NCBI GenBank assembly: GCA_002339345.1
Contig: DDKM01000060.1
Span: forward strand, 10,609-74,608
DNA length: 64,000 nucleotides
Direction of reading: 5' to 3'
Source of the DNA: Firmicutes bacterium UBA2598
GTDB lineage: Bacteria > Bacillota > PH28-bin88
Shown here: in pieces, positions 23,141 to 31,974 of the stretch
Layout: each line of letters opens with the position of its first letter
Position numbering within the stretch: position 1 is the stretch's first letter
The notes under the pieces: model-generated
What the model was told of the DNA's origin: nothing
Database searches by the model: none
Seen by the model: only the letters and a program-made list of their open reading frames with translations
Translations under genes and position numbers: made by a program

Positions 23141-24853
23141 ATGCCGCCCGCTATGGATGAACTGCCAGAACTGATTATGGTGTGCCGGATTGCCCCCCCC
23201 TTTAAAGCCACCAAAAAGGCCAGGATCACACTGCAAAAAATCCTCCAGTCAGCAGTGGATTATCTGGACTTCCGCTGCGCATTTCTGGCACTAATCAGCA
23301 ACCAGCGGCCGTCCCTCTTCCTGCAGGCGGTAAGGGACCAAAGGGAAAGGGCAGGGCTTACCGCCGGGCAGCCCACCACCAACCCCCTTCCCTTTGTCAT
23401 TGACGCCGATTACAGTGGTGACTGCCTGTCCCGGCTGCAACCGGCAGCCAGGGCAACCTTATCGGTGGTTCTGCGGGCGGGGGATCCCCTTGGGAGCATG
23501 GAGGTCGGCGTTGTTGGCCCAACTGCGGAAATGGCGGACAACTTCCTGAACAAGGCCCTGTCTATCGGACGCCATGTAGCGGATACGATACAGGATTCCT
23601 TTTTCATTAAACAAAAGGACCGCGGATTACGCAGGCTGTCCCTATGGCTAGAAACCGTTTCCGCCATCAGTTCCACCCTGAATATCAACCAGGTGATGCA
23701 CGTGGTAACCCAGTTGGCAGCAGACCTGTTTTCCGCCCGCTGCTGCATTTTCCTCTTCAATGACCAGGATGGCTCATTGGTGCCCGCAGTGGCCGTGGGT
23801 AGTTACGATCCGGTTGTGAAGAAAAAATGGAAGGCCCTGAAGGGCTGTTCCCCCTTTCCCGCTATCCTTGACCTAATCAAAACACGCGAAACGGTGGTAT
23901 TGACCCCCGAAAACATCCAAAATGGTATGCCCCAGGGCATGATAGATGATTTTTCCTATGCCCGGGTGGTAATTGCGCCCATAACCTTTAAAGACAAGGT
24001 ATTCGGGGTAATGCAGGTGGACCGCCCTATCCAGGGAAAGGAATTCAGCCAAGAGGAAATCGCCATCATTTCCGCCATCGCCAAGGAAACGGCGGTAGCC
24101 ATGGAGAATGCCAAACTGATCGAAACTCTGGCCCAAAAGGAACAACTGCTGCACCAGTTATACAATAACCTCATCTGCGCCCAGGAAGATGAGCGCAAAA
24201 GGGTGGCTTCAGAAATCCATGACGGGGTGATCCAAGCCCTCCTTGGCATCTGGTACAGGATGGAGCATCTCACCGGTTGCGGAAGCCCGCATAAGATCAA
24301 CTTCCAGGAGGAAATGTCCCGGTTGAAGGACCTGCTGGGGGAACAGATCCAGAACATCCGCCAGATCGTATACAACCTCCGCCCGGTTATGCTGGACACT
24401 TACGGTCTAGGTCCAGCGGTGCGCAGCCTTTTGCGCAATCTACAGGAGGAAAGCGGCATCACCTTTGAACTGGCTATGGAGAGTGCCAACTACCGGCTGC
24501 CGACCAACTTTGAAGTAGCCCTGTACCGAATCCTACAGGAACTGCTGGCCAATGTAGTTAAACATTCCCAGGCCACCAAAAGTCAAGTGATGCTGATTGT
24601 GGGGCAGGATCAAACGGTACTAGTGGTCAGGGATAACGGTACCGGCTTTGACCGCTTGCAAATCAAACGGTGGCCGCCGCCGGGAAACCACCTGGGTCTG
24701 GCCAGCATTCAGGAAAGGGTGCTTTTGCTGGGAGGAACCTGTGCCATTAACTCCCAACTGGGATGGGGTACCACCATCACCATCCAGGTGCCCACTCCCC
24801 AGCCGTCGGAAGGAGGGACTGCCCATGCCAAAAATAAACTTGCTCATTGTTGA
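23141..24853 (+). CDS. Soluble GAF-domain sensor histidine kinase (NarL/DegS type)
   Basis: Cytosolic sensor kinase of 570 residues without membrane helices. It has two GAF-like regions (about 30-155 and 180-330), then a HisKA_3 dimerisation domain with the phospho-acceptor His360 in ASEIHDGVIQ, and an HATPase domain (about 455-560) with DNGTGFD and GLASIQERVLLLGG. It should phosphorylate the overlapping response regulator. Because it faces the bzd operon and is soluble, an internal aromatic or acyl-CoA ligand is plausible, but that is inference. I choose ATG 23141, six bases after TTGGGGGT; TTG 23120 has no site. Confidence 0.85.
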   Translation: MPPAMDELPELIMVCRIAPPFKATKKARITLQKILQSAVDYLDFRCAFLALISNQRPSLFLQAVRDQRERAGLTAGQPTTNPLPFVIDADYSGDCLSRLQPAARATLSVVLRAGDPLGSMEVGVVGPTAEMADNFLNKALSIGRHVADTIQDSFFIKQKDRGLRRLSLWLETVSAISSTLNINQVMHVVTQLAADLFSARCCIFLFNDQDGSLVPAVAVGSYDPVVKKKWKALKGCSPFPAILDLIKTRETVVLTPENIQNGMPQGMIDDFSYARVVIAPITFKDKVFGVMQVDRPIQGKEFSQEEIAIISAIAKETAVAMENAKLIETLAQKEQLLHQLYNNLICAQEDERKRVASEIHDGVIQALLGIWYRMEHLTGCGSPHKINFQEEMSRLKDLLGEQIQNIRQIVYNLRPVMLDTYGLGPAVRSLLRNLQEESGITFELAMESANYRLPTNFEVALYRILQELLANVVKHSQATKSQVMLIVGQDQTVLVVRDNGTGFDRLQIKRWPPPGNHLGLASIQERVLLLGGTCAINSQLGWGTTITIQVPTPQPSEGGTAHAKNKLAHC

Positions 24854-25490
24854 TGATCATCCCATGATCCGGGAAGGACTGGTCACCATGCTCGCCCATT
24901 TTTCCGACATTCAAATCATAGGCACCTGTGCTGACGGGCAGGAAGCGATAGAAGCCGTAAAGGAAAACCTTCCCGATGTGATTCTGATGGACTTGAAGAT
25001 GGTAAAAATGAACGGTATTGAGACCACCCGTGAAATCGTTTCCCGTTATCCGGGAGTAAGGGTGATTATCCTGACCATCTATGAGGATGCCGATTCCGTA
25101 CGGCTGGCACTGCAGGCAGGAGCCTCTGGCTATGTGCTAAAACAGGCATCCCGCGAAAAGCTAGTGGAAAGCATCAGGCTTGTGCACAGGGGCAACCCCA
25201 TTATCGATACTACTCTATTAAGCCAGTTGGTGATTGATTATACCCGCATGGCCAAGGAAGCCGCCACCCATGGGCAAACCCAGGTCGCCGATGACAATAA
25301 GCGGCTGAGCACCCGGGAGAATGAAATTGCCCGGTTGTTAGCCCAGGGCCTGACCAACAAGGAAATATCCGCGAAAACACACCTGGCGGTGGATACCGTC
25401 AAAACCCACTTGCGCAATATATACCGTAAACTGGGGGCGAAAAACCGCTCCCAGGCCATTACCCTCATCAGCCGGAAAATCAGTTTATAA
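24825..25490 (+). CDS. LuxR/NarL-type response regulator
   Basis: DNA-binding regulator of 222 residues. The receiver domain has the acidic pair in IVDDHP, phospho-acceptor Asp56 in ILMDLKM, and KQASREKL near its end. The C-terminal LuxR helix-turn-helix (about 155-215) reads STRENEIARLLAQGLTNKEI and continues to VKTHLRNIYRKLGAKNR. ATG 24825 follows AAGGAGGG and overlaps the kinase gene by 29 bases, so the two are coupled. It likely controls the divergent bzd operon and perhaps the neighbouring catabolic operons. Confidence 0.9.
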   Translation: MPKINLLIVDDHPMIREGLVTMLAHFSDIQIIGTCADGQEAIEAVKENLPDVILMDLKMVKMNGIETTREIVSRYPGVRVIILTIYEDADSVRLALQAGASGYVLKQASREKLVESIRLVHRGNPIIDTTLLSQLVIDYTRMAKEAATHGQTQVADDNKRLSTRENEIARLLAQGLTNKEISAKTHLAVDTVKTHLRNIYRKLGAKNRSQAITLISRKISL

Positions 25491-25520
25491 ACGGCGGCGC
25501 CCATAATGGCGCCGCCGTTT
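25489..25520. terminator. Bidirectional terminator
   Basis: A perfect 13-base stem, AAACGGCGGCGCC against GGCGCCGCCGTTT, with a six-base loop. It lies exactly between two convergent genes and touches both stop codons. Confidence 0.8.
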
Positions 25521-26068
25521 CATTCCGGCACCCGGCATGCCGCCGAATCAATCTCCTGCAAGCCCCGGTGGCAGCGGGGCGGCAGAGCCAGGTAGTAGCC
25601 GGTGGCCTTTGCCAGTTGCCCGGCCATGGTCTCGGTAACATCCCCCGCCACCCTGGCTGGCGACCCCAGCACCAGTTTGCGGGGAGGTATGGATGTGTCC
25701 TCTGTCAGCAGGGAACCAGCGCCAATGCAGCAGCCGTCCCCTACAGTTACCCCGTCCATGAGGATGGAACCCATTCCCACCAGCACATGCTCCCCCAGGG
25801 TGACTGTATGCAGGATTGCACCATGCCCGATGTGGCTGCGGGGTCCAAGGCGGGAAACCTGGCCGGGGTAGACGTGGATGACACAGTTTTCCTGGATGTT
25901 GGAACCATCCCCGATCACCACGGCACCCCAATCCCCCCGGATCCTGGCCCCAGCTCCGACATAACAACCTGCTCCGATGGTGACATCTCCGATGATGGTA
26001 GCTTCCGGGTGGATAAAGGTACCCCTGCCGATAACGGGTTTTTTTCCTTCAAATTGAAAGATGGCCAT
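25520..26068 (-). CDS. Gamma-carbonic-anhydrase-like hexapeptide repeat protein
   Basis: Left-handed beta-helix protein of 182 residues with many hexapeptide repeats (IIGDVTIGAG, VVIGDGSNIQEN, IGHGAILH). The histidines in CVIHV and IGHGAILH match the metal ligands of gamma carbonic anhydrases. Relatives beside aromatic catabolic genes, such as PaaY, hydrolyse unwanted acyl-CoA thioesters, so it may be a carbonic anhydrase or a rescue thioesterase. It is the last gene of the 25.5-35.9 kb operon, 79 bases after the DUF35 gene. Confidence 0.75.
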   Translation of the reverse strand: MAIFQFEGKKPVIGRGTFIHPEATIIGDVTIGAGCYVGAGARIRGDWGAVVIGDGSNIQENCVIHVYPGQVSRLGPRSHIGHGAILHTVTLGEHVLVGMGSILMDGVTVGDGCCIGAGSLLTEDTSIPPRKLVLGSPARVAGDVTETMAGQLAKATGYYLALPPRCHRGLQEIDSAACRVPE

Positions 26069-26147
26069 CTATTACCATCCCACCCCATTTTACTAACTGT
26101 CCCATGCCTGAAGGGACACCGCCGCCGGGAAAACCTGCGCTCCCAAA

Positions 26148-26633
26148 TTACTCCTGCGGATAAGCCTTCTCAAAGGCAAAGAACACCCGTTCCTGCAGGA
26201 TGACCGCCCCCTTTTTGCCTTCCACCGGCAGGGGATCCACAGAAAAAATCACCAGCTTGACCTGGTCCCCCTCCTGTAAATCTCCCATCTTGCAGTTGAT
26301 GACCCTGGCAAAGAGGGTCAAGGACCCATCAAGGTCAATCAAGGCATGGATAAGGGGTGTTTCAAAACCCAGGGGCACCCCCACCTCTTCCTCCGTCACC
26401 ACCAGTACCTTCCCCCTGGTGGGCAGGTCCACCCACTCCAGGGTATCGGACAGGCAGTCCGGGCAGACCACCCGGGGTGGAAAGGCCACCTTAGCGCATC
26501 GGAGACACCGGGTGGTGGTCAGCCGTCCCTGTTTGAGGTTATCGTAAAAGGGATAAATACGGTTAAAATCCTTGCTCTGGAGAGGGTACATATCCATTGT
26601 GACGGCGTATTTGCCTTCCAGCACCGAGTTCAT
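26148..26633 (-). CDS. DUF35 OB-fold/zinc-ribbon protein, thiolase partner
   Basis: Protein of 161 residues with a rubredoxin-like zinc ribbon (TTRCLRCAK and CPDCLSD) followed by an OB fold (GKVLVVTEEEVGVPLGFETP to FARVINCKMGDLQEGDQV). DUF35 proteins form complexes with SCP-x-type thiolases and may channel CoA intermediates. The ATG at 26633 overlaps the thiolase stop codon in an ATGA arrangement, and GGGAGGG lies upstream, so the two proteins are made together. Confidence 0.85.
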   Translation of the reverse strand: MNSVLEGKYAVTMDMYPLQSKDFNRIYPFYDNLKQGRLTTTRCLRCAKVAFPPRVVCPDCLSDTLEWVDLPTRGKVLVVTEEEVGVPLGFETPLIHALIDLDGSLTLFARVINCKMGDLQEGDQVKLVIFSVDPLPVEGKKGAVILQERVFFAFEKAYPQE

Positions 26634-27802
26634 TCCAAATCCCTCCCGTAAATAACGACGGTATGGGCGGCGATGAAGCCGCTCAGGTTATGGGTAAGAC
26701 CAATACGTGCCCCTTCCACCTGCCGAGCGGCATCTCCCCTGAGTTGGCGCATGATCTCCGTAGCCTGCCGGATACCGGTGGCGGCAAAGGGGTGGCCACA
26801 GCTCAACAGGCCGCCATCGGTGTTCACCGGCACCCTACCCCCGAAGTCCGAATGACCCTCCTGGATAAAGAACCCGCCCTCCCCCTTCTGGCAAAAACCG
26901 AGTTCCTCGTATTCGATGATCTCCGAAATGGTGAAACAATCATGGGTTTGGGCCACATCGATATCCTGGGGTTTGATCCTGGCCTTGCGGTAAGCCTGTT
27001 GGGCGGCAATCTGCAAACTTTCCCAGGTGGTCCAGTTGGAAAAATTGGCGGACATGTTGTGCAAGGTGGCCTGGCCGGTACCTCTGATGTATACCAGGGG
27101 TTTATCGGTCATGTACCTGGCTTTTTCCTCAACGGCCAGGATTACCGCCGCCGCCCCATCGGTTACAGGGCAGCAGTCATACAGTTTGAGGGGGCGCACG
27201 ATGGCCCTAGCCTCCATGGCCGTAGCCAGGGTGATCTCCTCCCTGAACTGTCCTTTTACATTGTTCATTCCGTTGCGCCGGTTTTTCACCGACACCAGCG
27301 CCATCTGTTCCTCGGTGGTGCCATAGAGTTTCATGTGCTGTATAGCCACTGCGGCAAACACCGAAGGCGGCAGCCCCAACCCCATGGCCCCGTCCCAGTC
27401 GTGATCCACCGAGGCCAGTTCACTGTAACCGATTTCCCACTTCTGGGGAGTGTACAGCTTTTCCCCGCCCACCACCATCACCACATCCGCTTCACCGCTT
27501 TTGATCATGGCATAGGCCAGGATGATCCCGCTGCTGCCGGTGGCACAGAGGAGCTCCACCCGGGCGCAAATATTTTTGGGTTTAATACCCAGATACTCCG
27601 CCACCAGCGGCGCCAGGTGGGTTTGGAAGGAACAGCGTTCAGTATAGGCGGAGCCAACGATCAGGCCGTCAATATCCTTGTTGGTAACAGCCGGGTTGTC
27701 ATCAAAACACGCTTTACCCGCCTCCTGGAACATATCCCGCTGGGTGGCGTTACGCACCCCCCACTGGGATTGCCCGCCCGCTATGATACACACGTTGCGC
27801 AT
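26630..27802 (-). CDS. Thiolase, SCP-x type
   Basis: Acyl-CoA thiolase of 390 residues of the lipid-transfer (SCP-x) type. The nucleophile is predicted in VELLCATGSSG; the C-terminal part has DGGLLSCGHPFAATG with the conserved His and Cys. It likely cleaves a 3-oxoacyl-CoA with CoA at the end of the beta-oxidation-like sequence encoded by the same operon. ATG 27802 follows GGAGGGGGT; the reading frame overlaps the IorB gene by 22 bases. Confidence 0.85.
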   Translation of the reverse strand: MRNVCIIAGGQSQWGVRNATQRDMFQEAGKACFDDNPAVTNKDIDGLIVGSAYTERCSFQTHLAPLVAEYLGIKPKNICARVELLCATGSSGIILAYAMIKSGEADVVMVVGGEKLYTPQKWEIGYSELASVDHDWDGAMGLGLPPSVFAAVAIQHMKLYGTTEEQMALVSVKNRRNGMNNVKGQFREEITLATAMEARAIVRPLKLYDCCPVTDGAAAVILAVEEKARYMTDKPLVYIRGTGQATLHNMSANFSNWTTWESLQIAAQQAYRKARIKPQDIDVAQTHDCFTISEIIEYEELGFCQKGEGGFFIQEGHSDFGGRVPVNTDGGLLSCGHPFAATGIRQATEIMRQLRGDAARQVEGARIGLTHNLSGFIAAHTVVIYGRDLE

Positions 27803-28404
27803 TGGGATACCCCCTCCATCCACAACTTCCGCCCAGCAGAAAAGGCGGCCCTGTTCGATTCCGCAAATTTGGCCGGCACCAGCCTTTCAATCACCGGCAG
27901 CCAGAAATCCTCCGGATCACCCAGCAGACCGGAAAAAGCACCAAGCAAAACCACTCCCGCCAGGGTCTGATTACCCAATTGCCGGGCGACGGTGGTGCCG
28001 TCCACCCACCAAATGCGGCTGGCCCGCCGGGCCAGTCTTTGCTGGATTTCCTCCTCTGACGGGTATACCGCCGTACCCAGATTTACCGAGGGGGGAGCAA
28101 CGCGGTGCCGGTTAACCATGGCCACACCACCAACAGCCAGGTAGTTGGTCCAGCGGGCTGCTTCAAGCATCTCCAGTCCCAGCAGGTAGTCCACCTGGCC
28201 TGCCTCCACCTGTGGCGAATAAACCCTTTCTCCCCACCGCACATGGCTTTCCACCGCACCTCCCCGCTGGGACATGCCATGGACTTCAGCCTTTTTCACA
28301 TCATAACCGTGCTGTAATCCAACCTCCGCCAGGATATCGCTGGCCAGGATGGTGCCCTGGCCGCCCACCCCGGCCAGCAGGATGTCCACCTTCCCCCGTG
28401 CCAT
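27781..28404 (-). CDS. iorB: Indolepyruvate ferredoxin oxidoreductase beta subunit
   Basis: Gamma-type domain of 2-oxoacid:ferredoxin oxidoreductases, 207 residues, with the typical ILLAGVGGQGTILAS start and KKAEVHGMSQRGGAVESHVRWG. It partners IorA to convert aryl pyruvates into aryl-acetyl-CoA with reduction of ferredoxin. The two genes are adjacent with a 19-base gap. In this operon it could supply low-potential electrons or handle an aromatic 2-oxoacid. Confidence 0.88.
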   Translation of the reverse strand: MARGKVDILLAGVGGQGTILASDILAEVGLQHGYDVKKAEVHGMSQRGGAVESHVRWGERVYSPQVEAGQVDYLLGLEMLEAARWTNYLAVGGVAMVNRHRVAPPSVNLGTAVYPSEEEIQQRLARRASRIWWVDGTTVARQLGNQTLAGVVLLGAFSGLLGDPEDFWLPVIERLVPAKFAESNRAAFSAGRKLWMEGVSQCATCVS

Positions 28405-28423
28405 CTACGTCACCACCCTTTCC

Positions 28424-30235
28424 TCAATAATTGGCCTGGCCGGCATTTATGCCCGTCGCCGGGGTACCACCGGCAGCCTTGATGGCGCCCGACGGGCATA
28501 TGACAGCGCACAAACCGCACCCGTTGCAAAGGGCCCCATCGATGTCTACCCCGCCATCCACCTTGGAAATGGGAGTACACCCAATGCGCAGGCAATTCCC
28601 ACAATCGTTACAGGTTTCCCTATCAACTGTACAGGGCGGGTATTTTTCCCGGGTATGCAGGATGCATGGGTAGCGGGCAATTACCACGGAAGGCTGGCCG
28701 CAATCCATGTGTTCCCTCAACACCCTCACTACTTCAGGAAAATGGTAAGGATTGATCACATCCACCTTGGTGAAGCCAATGCCCCGGACAAGATTTTCGA
28801 TACTGATTTCCTGGGTGGGCTCCTTGAGAAGGGTTATACCACTACCAGGGTTTTCCTGGTGTCCGGTCATGGCTGTCACCCGGTTGTCCAGCACGATAAC
28901 CGTGCTGACACCCCTGTTGTAAAGGATGTTGATGAGGGGTGGAATACCGCTGTGAAAGAGGGTGGAGTCACCGATTACCGCTACCGTACGGTCCCGCACT
29001 CCCACCCTGTCCATTCCGTGGACCACACCGACCCCGGCACCCATGCAACCACAGGTATGCATAGCATTGAGGGGTGGCAACGCCCCCAGGGTATAGCAGC
29101 CAATATCGCCCAGCACCACTGCCCTGAGCCGCTGCAGAGCGTAAAAGATTCCCCGGTGGGCACAACCCGGGCACAGCATGGGTGGGCGGGCCGGCAAAGG
29201 CGGGCCGACTTCAGGCGGTGCTTGCAGCGGGCTGTCCACCAGTCCCGCCCGGGCCGCACTATACCGCACTTTGTCTGGGCTGAATTCACCGGTGCGGGAA
29301 AACACCTCCTTACCCATCACCGGAATGCCCATCAGGCGTACGTGCTCCTCAATGAAGGGCTCCAACTCCTCCACCACCACCACCCGTTCCACCTGGCTGA
29401 CCAGCTTTTTAAACAACTCCGACGGCAGCGGGTAAACCATGCCTAACTTCAGGAAGGTGGCATCCGGGAAAACCTCGCGGGCGTACTGGTAGGCTACCCC
29501 GGCGGCGATGATCCCCAGTTTGGGGCTTCCCTGCATGATGTGGTTGACAGGTACCGTTTCAGCATAGGAAGTCAGGCATGCCATCCGCTCCAGCACCACG
29601 GGGTGCCGCTGGCGGGCAAATCCAGGTACCATTACATACTTCGGTATGTTCCGTTCATACACGGGTCTCTCCCCGGCGGCAGCTTCTCCCCCTTCCCCCA
29701 CTGCTACCATCCCCTCCTGTTCGATAGTCACCACGCTTTTGGAGTGGGATAGTCTGGTATTACTGCGGATGATCACCGGTGTATCAAAGGTTTCGCTGAT
29801 TTCCATGGCCAGCCGCACAAATTCCAGGGCCTCCTGGGAATCCGACGGTTCCAGCATGGGTACCATGGCAAATTTGGCATAATAACGGTTATCCTGCTCA
29901 TTCTGAGAGCTGTGCATCTCCGGGTCATCGGCATTGATAATCACTAGTCCGCCCTTAAGACCTGTATATACGGCGTAAAAGAGGGAATCGGCGGCCACGT
30001 TCAAACCCACGTGTTTGGTGGTCACCAGGGCCCGGCCGCCTGCGTAGGCCGCTCCCACCCCGACATCCAGAGCCACCTTTTCGTTGGGAGACCATTCGGC
30101 ATAGACCCCCGGGTAACGGGCAAAATTCATCAGGATTTCTGTGCTGGGAGTTCCGGGGTAACCTGCCCCCACCACTACCCCGGCCTGGTAGGCACCCAGG
30201 GCAAAGGCCTCGTTGCCGGTCATCAGTTTTTTCAC
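28424..30235 (-). CDS. iorA: Indolepyruvate ferredoxin oxidoreductase alpha subunit
   Basis: Catalytic subunit of 603 residues. The N-terminal domain has GAGYPGTPSTEI, the TPP-binding domain has CPGCAHRGIFYAL, GDIGCYTLG and GDSTLFHSG, and the C-terminus has two 4Fe-4S motifs (CNDCGNCLRIGC and CNGCGLCAVICP). It decarboxylates arylpyruvates and makes the acyl-CoA, passing electrons to ferredoxin. Start ATG 30235 follows the hydratase gene by 13 bases. Placement among beta-oxidation genes rather than amino-acid genes is notable. Confidence 0.9.
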   Translation of the reverse strand: MKKLMTGNEAFALGAYQAGVVVGAGYPGTPSTEILMNFARYPGVYAEWSPNEKVALDVGVGAAYAGGRALVTTKHVGLNVAADSLFYAVYTGLKGGLVIINADDPEMHSSQNEQDNRYYAKFAMVPMLEPSDSQEALEFVRLAMEISETFDTPVIIRSNTRLSHSKSVVTIEQEGMVAVGEGGEAAAGERPVYERNIPKYVMVPGFARQRHPVVLERMACLTSYAETVPVNHIMQGSPKLGIIAAGVAYQYAREVFPDATFLKLGMVYPLPSELFKKLVSQVERVVVVEELEPFIEEHVRLMGIPVMGKEVFSRTGEFSPDKVRYSAARAGLVDSPLQAPPEVGPPLPARPPMLCPGCAHRGIFYALQRLRAVVLGDIGCYTLGALPPLNAMHTCGCMGAGVGVVHGMDRVGVRDRTVAVIGDSTLFHSGIPPLINILYNRGVSTVIVLDNRVTAMTGHQENPGSGITLLKEPTQEISIENLVRGIGFTKVDVINPYHFPEVVRVLREHMDCGQPSVVIARYPCILHTREKYPPCTVDRETCNDCGNCLRIGCTPISKVDGGVDIDGALCNGCGLCAVICPSGAIKAAGGTPATGINAGQANY

Positions 30236-30248
30236 TTGACACCACCCC

Positions 30249-31028
30249 TTAGCGCCCTATAAAAGTGGGCTGCCTTTTTTCCGTAAAGGCGCTGAAACCC
30301 TCCCGGCGGTCATCACTGGCAAAGGCCACCACGAACCCCTTGATCCCATCAACCAGCGCCGACGAAAGGTCGGTATTCATGCCGGTATGTACTGCTTCTT
30401 TAAGTAAGCTAAGGGCCAGCGGCGGTTTGGCCGCCAGCTTGCGGGCCATCTCCCTGGCCTCCTTTAACAGGTCAGCAGCGGGCACCACCCTGTTCACCAA
30501 TCCGAACCTTTCCGCCTGGGCAGCATCGATCATTTCACCCAGGTACATCAGTTCCTTGGCTCTGCCCATACCAACCAAACGCGGCAGGCGCTGGGGACCG
30601 CCTCCTCCGGGCAGAATGCCCAGGTTGATTTCCGGCAGGGCGATCCTGGCGGTATCCGCCGCCAGCCGTAGATCACAGGCCAAGGCCAGTTCACATCCCC
30701 CTCCGAGGGTAAGTCCGTTCAAGGCGGCAATGGTCGGCTTGCCCAGATTTTCAATGGCATTGTAGGTGTTGGTGGATACCCGGCAAAAGTGATACATTTC
30801 CACCGGTGTGAGATTCTTCATTTCATTGATATCCGCCCCTGCCGCGAAGGCCTTTTCACCGGCCCCCGTAATTATTACCGCCCTTGTTGCCTGATCCGCC
30901 GCCAGTTCAGCCACAGCCGTACCCAGTTCCATGAACAACTGGCCGTTTAAAGGGTTTAAGGGGGGCCGGTTCAGGGTAATGGTGGCAACACCCTGTTCCC
31001 TTTCCAAAAGGATTGTTCCATACGACAT
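30249..31028 (-). CDS. Enoyl-CoA hydratase/isomerase family protein
   Basis: Crotonase-fold enzyme of 259 residues with both catalytic glutamates placed as in true hydratases: LGGGCELALACDL and PEINLGILPGGGGPQRLPR. AAGADINEM forms part of the acyl-CoA site. It should hydrate an enoyl-CoA made in this operon. ATG 31028 opens MSYGTILLEREQGVATITLN. It lies between the hydroxyacyl-CoA dehydrogenase and IorA genes. Confidence 0.88.
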   Translation of the reverse strand: MSYGTILLEREQGVATITLNRPPLNPLNGQLFMELGTAVAELAADQATRAVIITGAGEKAFAAGADINEMKNLTPVEMYHFCRVSTNTYNAIENLGKPTIAALNGLTLGGGCELALACDLRLAADTARIALPEINLGILPGGGGPQRLPRLVGMGRAKELMYLGEMIDAAQAERFGLVNRVVPAADLLKEAREMARKLAAKPPLALSLLKEAVHTGMNTDLSSALVDGIKGFVVAFASDDRREGFSAFTEKRQPTFIGR

Positions 31029-31066
31029 TTGCTATCCTCCCCGCTTGGCATTCTATCCTTACCTGC

Positions 31067-31930
31067 TCATCCCTGGCTGGAATGATCGTACCAGCCGGCA
31101 CCCGTCTTCCGGCCCAACCTGTTGGCCCTGATTAAGGCTTTGAGCGCCTGGGGCGGGTTCCAGCGGATGTCCTTAAATTCCTCGTAAAAGTAGTTGGCCA
31201 CATGGTAACCAATATCCACTCCGGTAAAGTCCTGTAGTTCGAAGGGACCCATGGGGTAATTCAATCCCAGTTTGACGGCAGTGTCCACATCCTGCGGTGT
31301 GGCCACGCCTTCCTCCACCAACCGGATGGCCTCCAAAAACTGGGCAATCAAGATGCGGTTGACCACAAACCCCGGGGAATCCTTTTTCACATCCACTGCG
31401 GTCTTACCCATTTGTGCCGTAACTTGTACCAGCACACGCACCGTTTCCTCTGCGGTATGGTAACCCCTGATGATTTCCACCAGCCGCATCAACGGCGGCG
31501 GGTTAAAGAAATGCATCCCGGCCACCTTTTCCGGCCTGCCAGTGGATGCCGCAATCAATGTGATGGACATGGAGGAAGTGTTAGTGGCCAGCAGAGCTTC
31601 CGGCTTGCAAATCCGGTCCAGCTGGGTAAAGGCCTCCTTCTTGGCGGTCAAATTTTCGATGATGGCTTCGATGACCAGATCCACGTCATGGAAATCCTCC
31701 ATCCCGGCACAAGGAGTAATGCGCCCCATAATCTCGCCCTTCATTGACTCATCCATTTTTCCTTTGGTCACCGCTTTGGCCAAAAAGTCATTGATGCGGC
31801 CAATGGCCCTTTCGGTAAAGCTAATGCCCACATCACACAACTTCACCTGATACCCTGCTTGGGCCGCCACCTGGGCGATACCGCCACCCATGGCCCCCGC
31901 ACCCAAAATGCCGATGGTTTTAACCTCCAT
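31067..31930 (-). CDS. 3-hydroxyacyl-CoA dehydrogenase
   Basis: NAD-dependent enzyme of 287 residues, 3-hydroxybutyryl-CoA dehydrogenase type. The Rossmann motif is LGAGAMGGGIAQVAAQAGY, the catalytic His lies in GMHFFNPPPLMRLVEII, and the C-terminal helical domain has LGLNYPMGPFELQDFTG. It oxidises the 3-hydroxyacyl-CoA formed by the neighbouring hydratase. A gap of 44 bases separates it from the dehydratase-like subunit gene upstream. Confidence 0.9.
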   Translation of the reverse strand: MEVKTIGILGAGAMGGGIAQVAAQAGYQVKLCDVGISFTERAIGRINDFLAKAVTKGKMDESMKGEIMGRITPCAGMEDFHDVDLVIEAIIENLTAKKEAFTQLDRICKPEALLATNTSSMSITLIAASTGRPEKVAGMHFFNPPPLMRLVEIIRGYHTAEETVRVLVQVTAQMGKTAVDVKKDSPGFVVNRILIAQFLEAIRLVEEGVATPQDVDTAVKLGLNYPMGPFELQDFTGVDIGYHVANYFYEEFKDIRWNPPQALKALIRANRLGRKTGAGWYDHSSQG

Positions 31931-31974
31931 TTTTCTCCCAACCTCCTAACCCTGCATATGATTTGTCAAGTTTT

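Noticed and set aside
26663..27970. Long plus-strand open frame opposite the thiolase and IorB genes
   Set aside because: It is antisense to genes with clear family motifs, has no ribosome binding site, and its protein has low-complexity composition typical of a shadow frame.
28349..29446. 365-codon plus-strand frame opposite IorA/IorB
   Set aside because: Antisense shadow caused by high GC at third positions; no motif.
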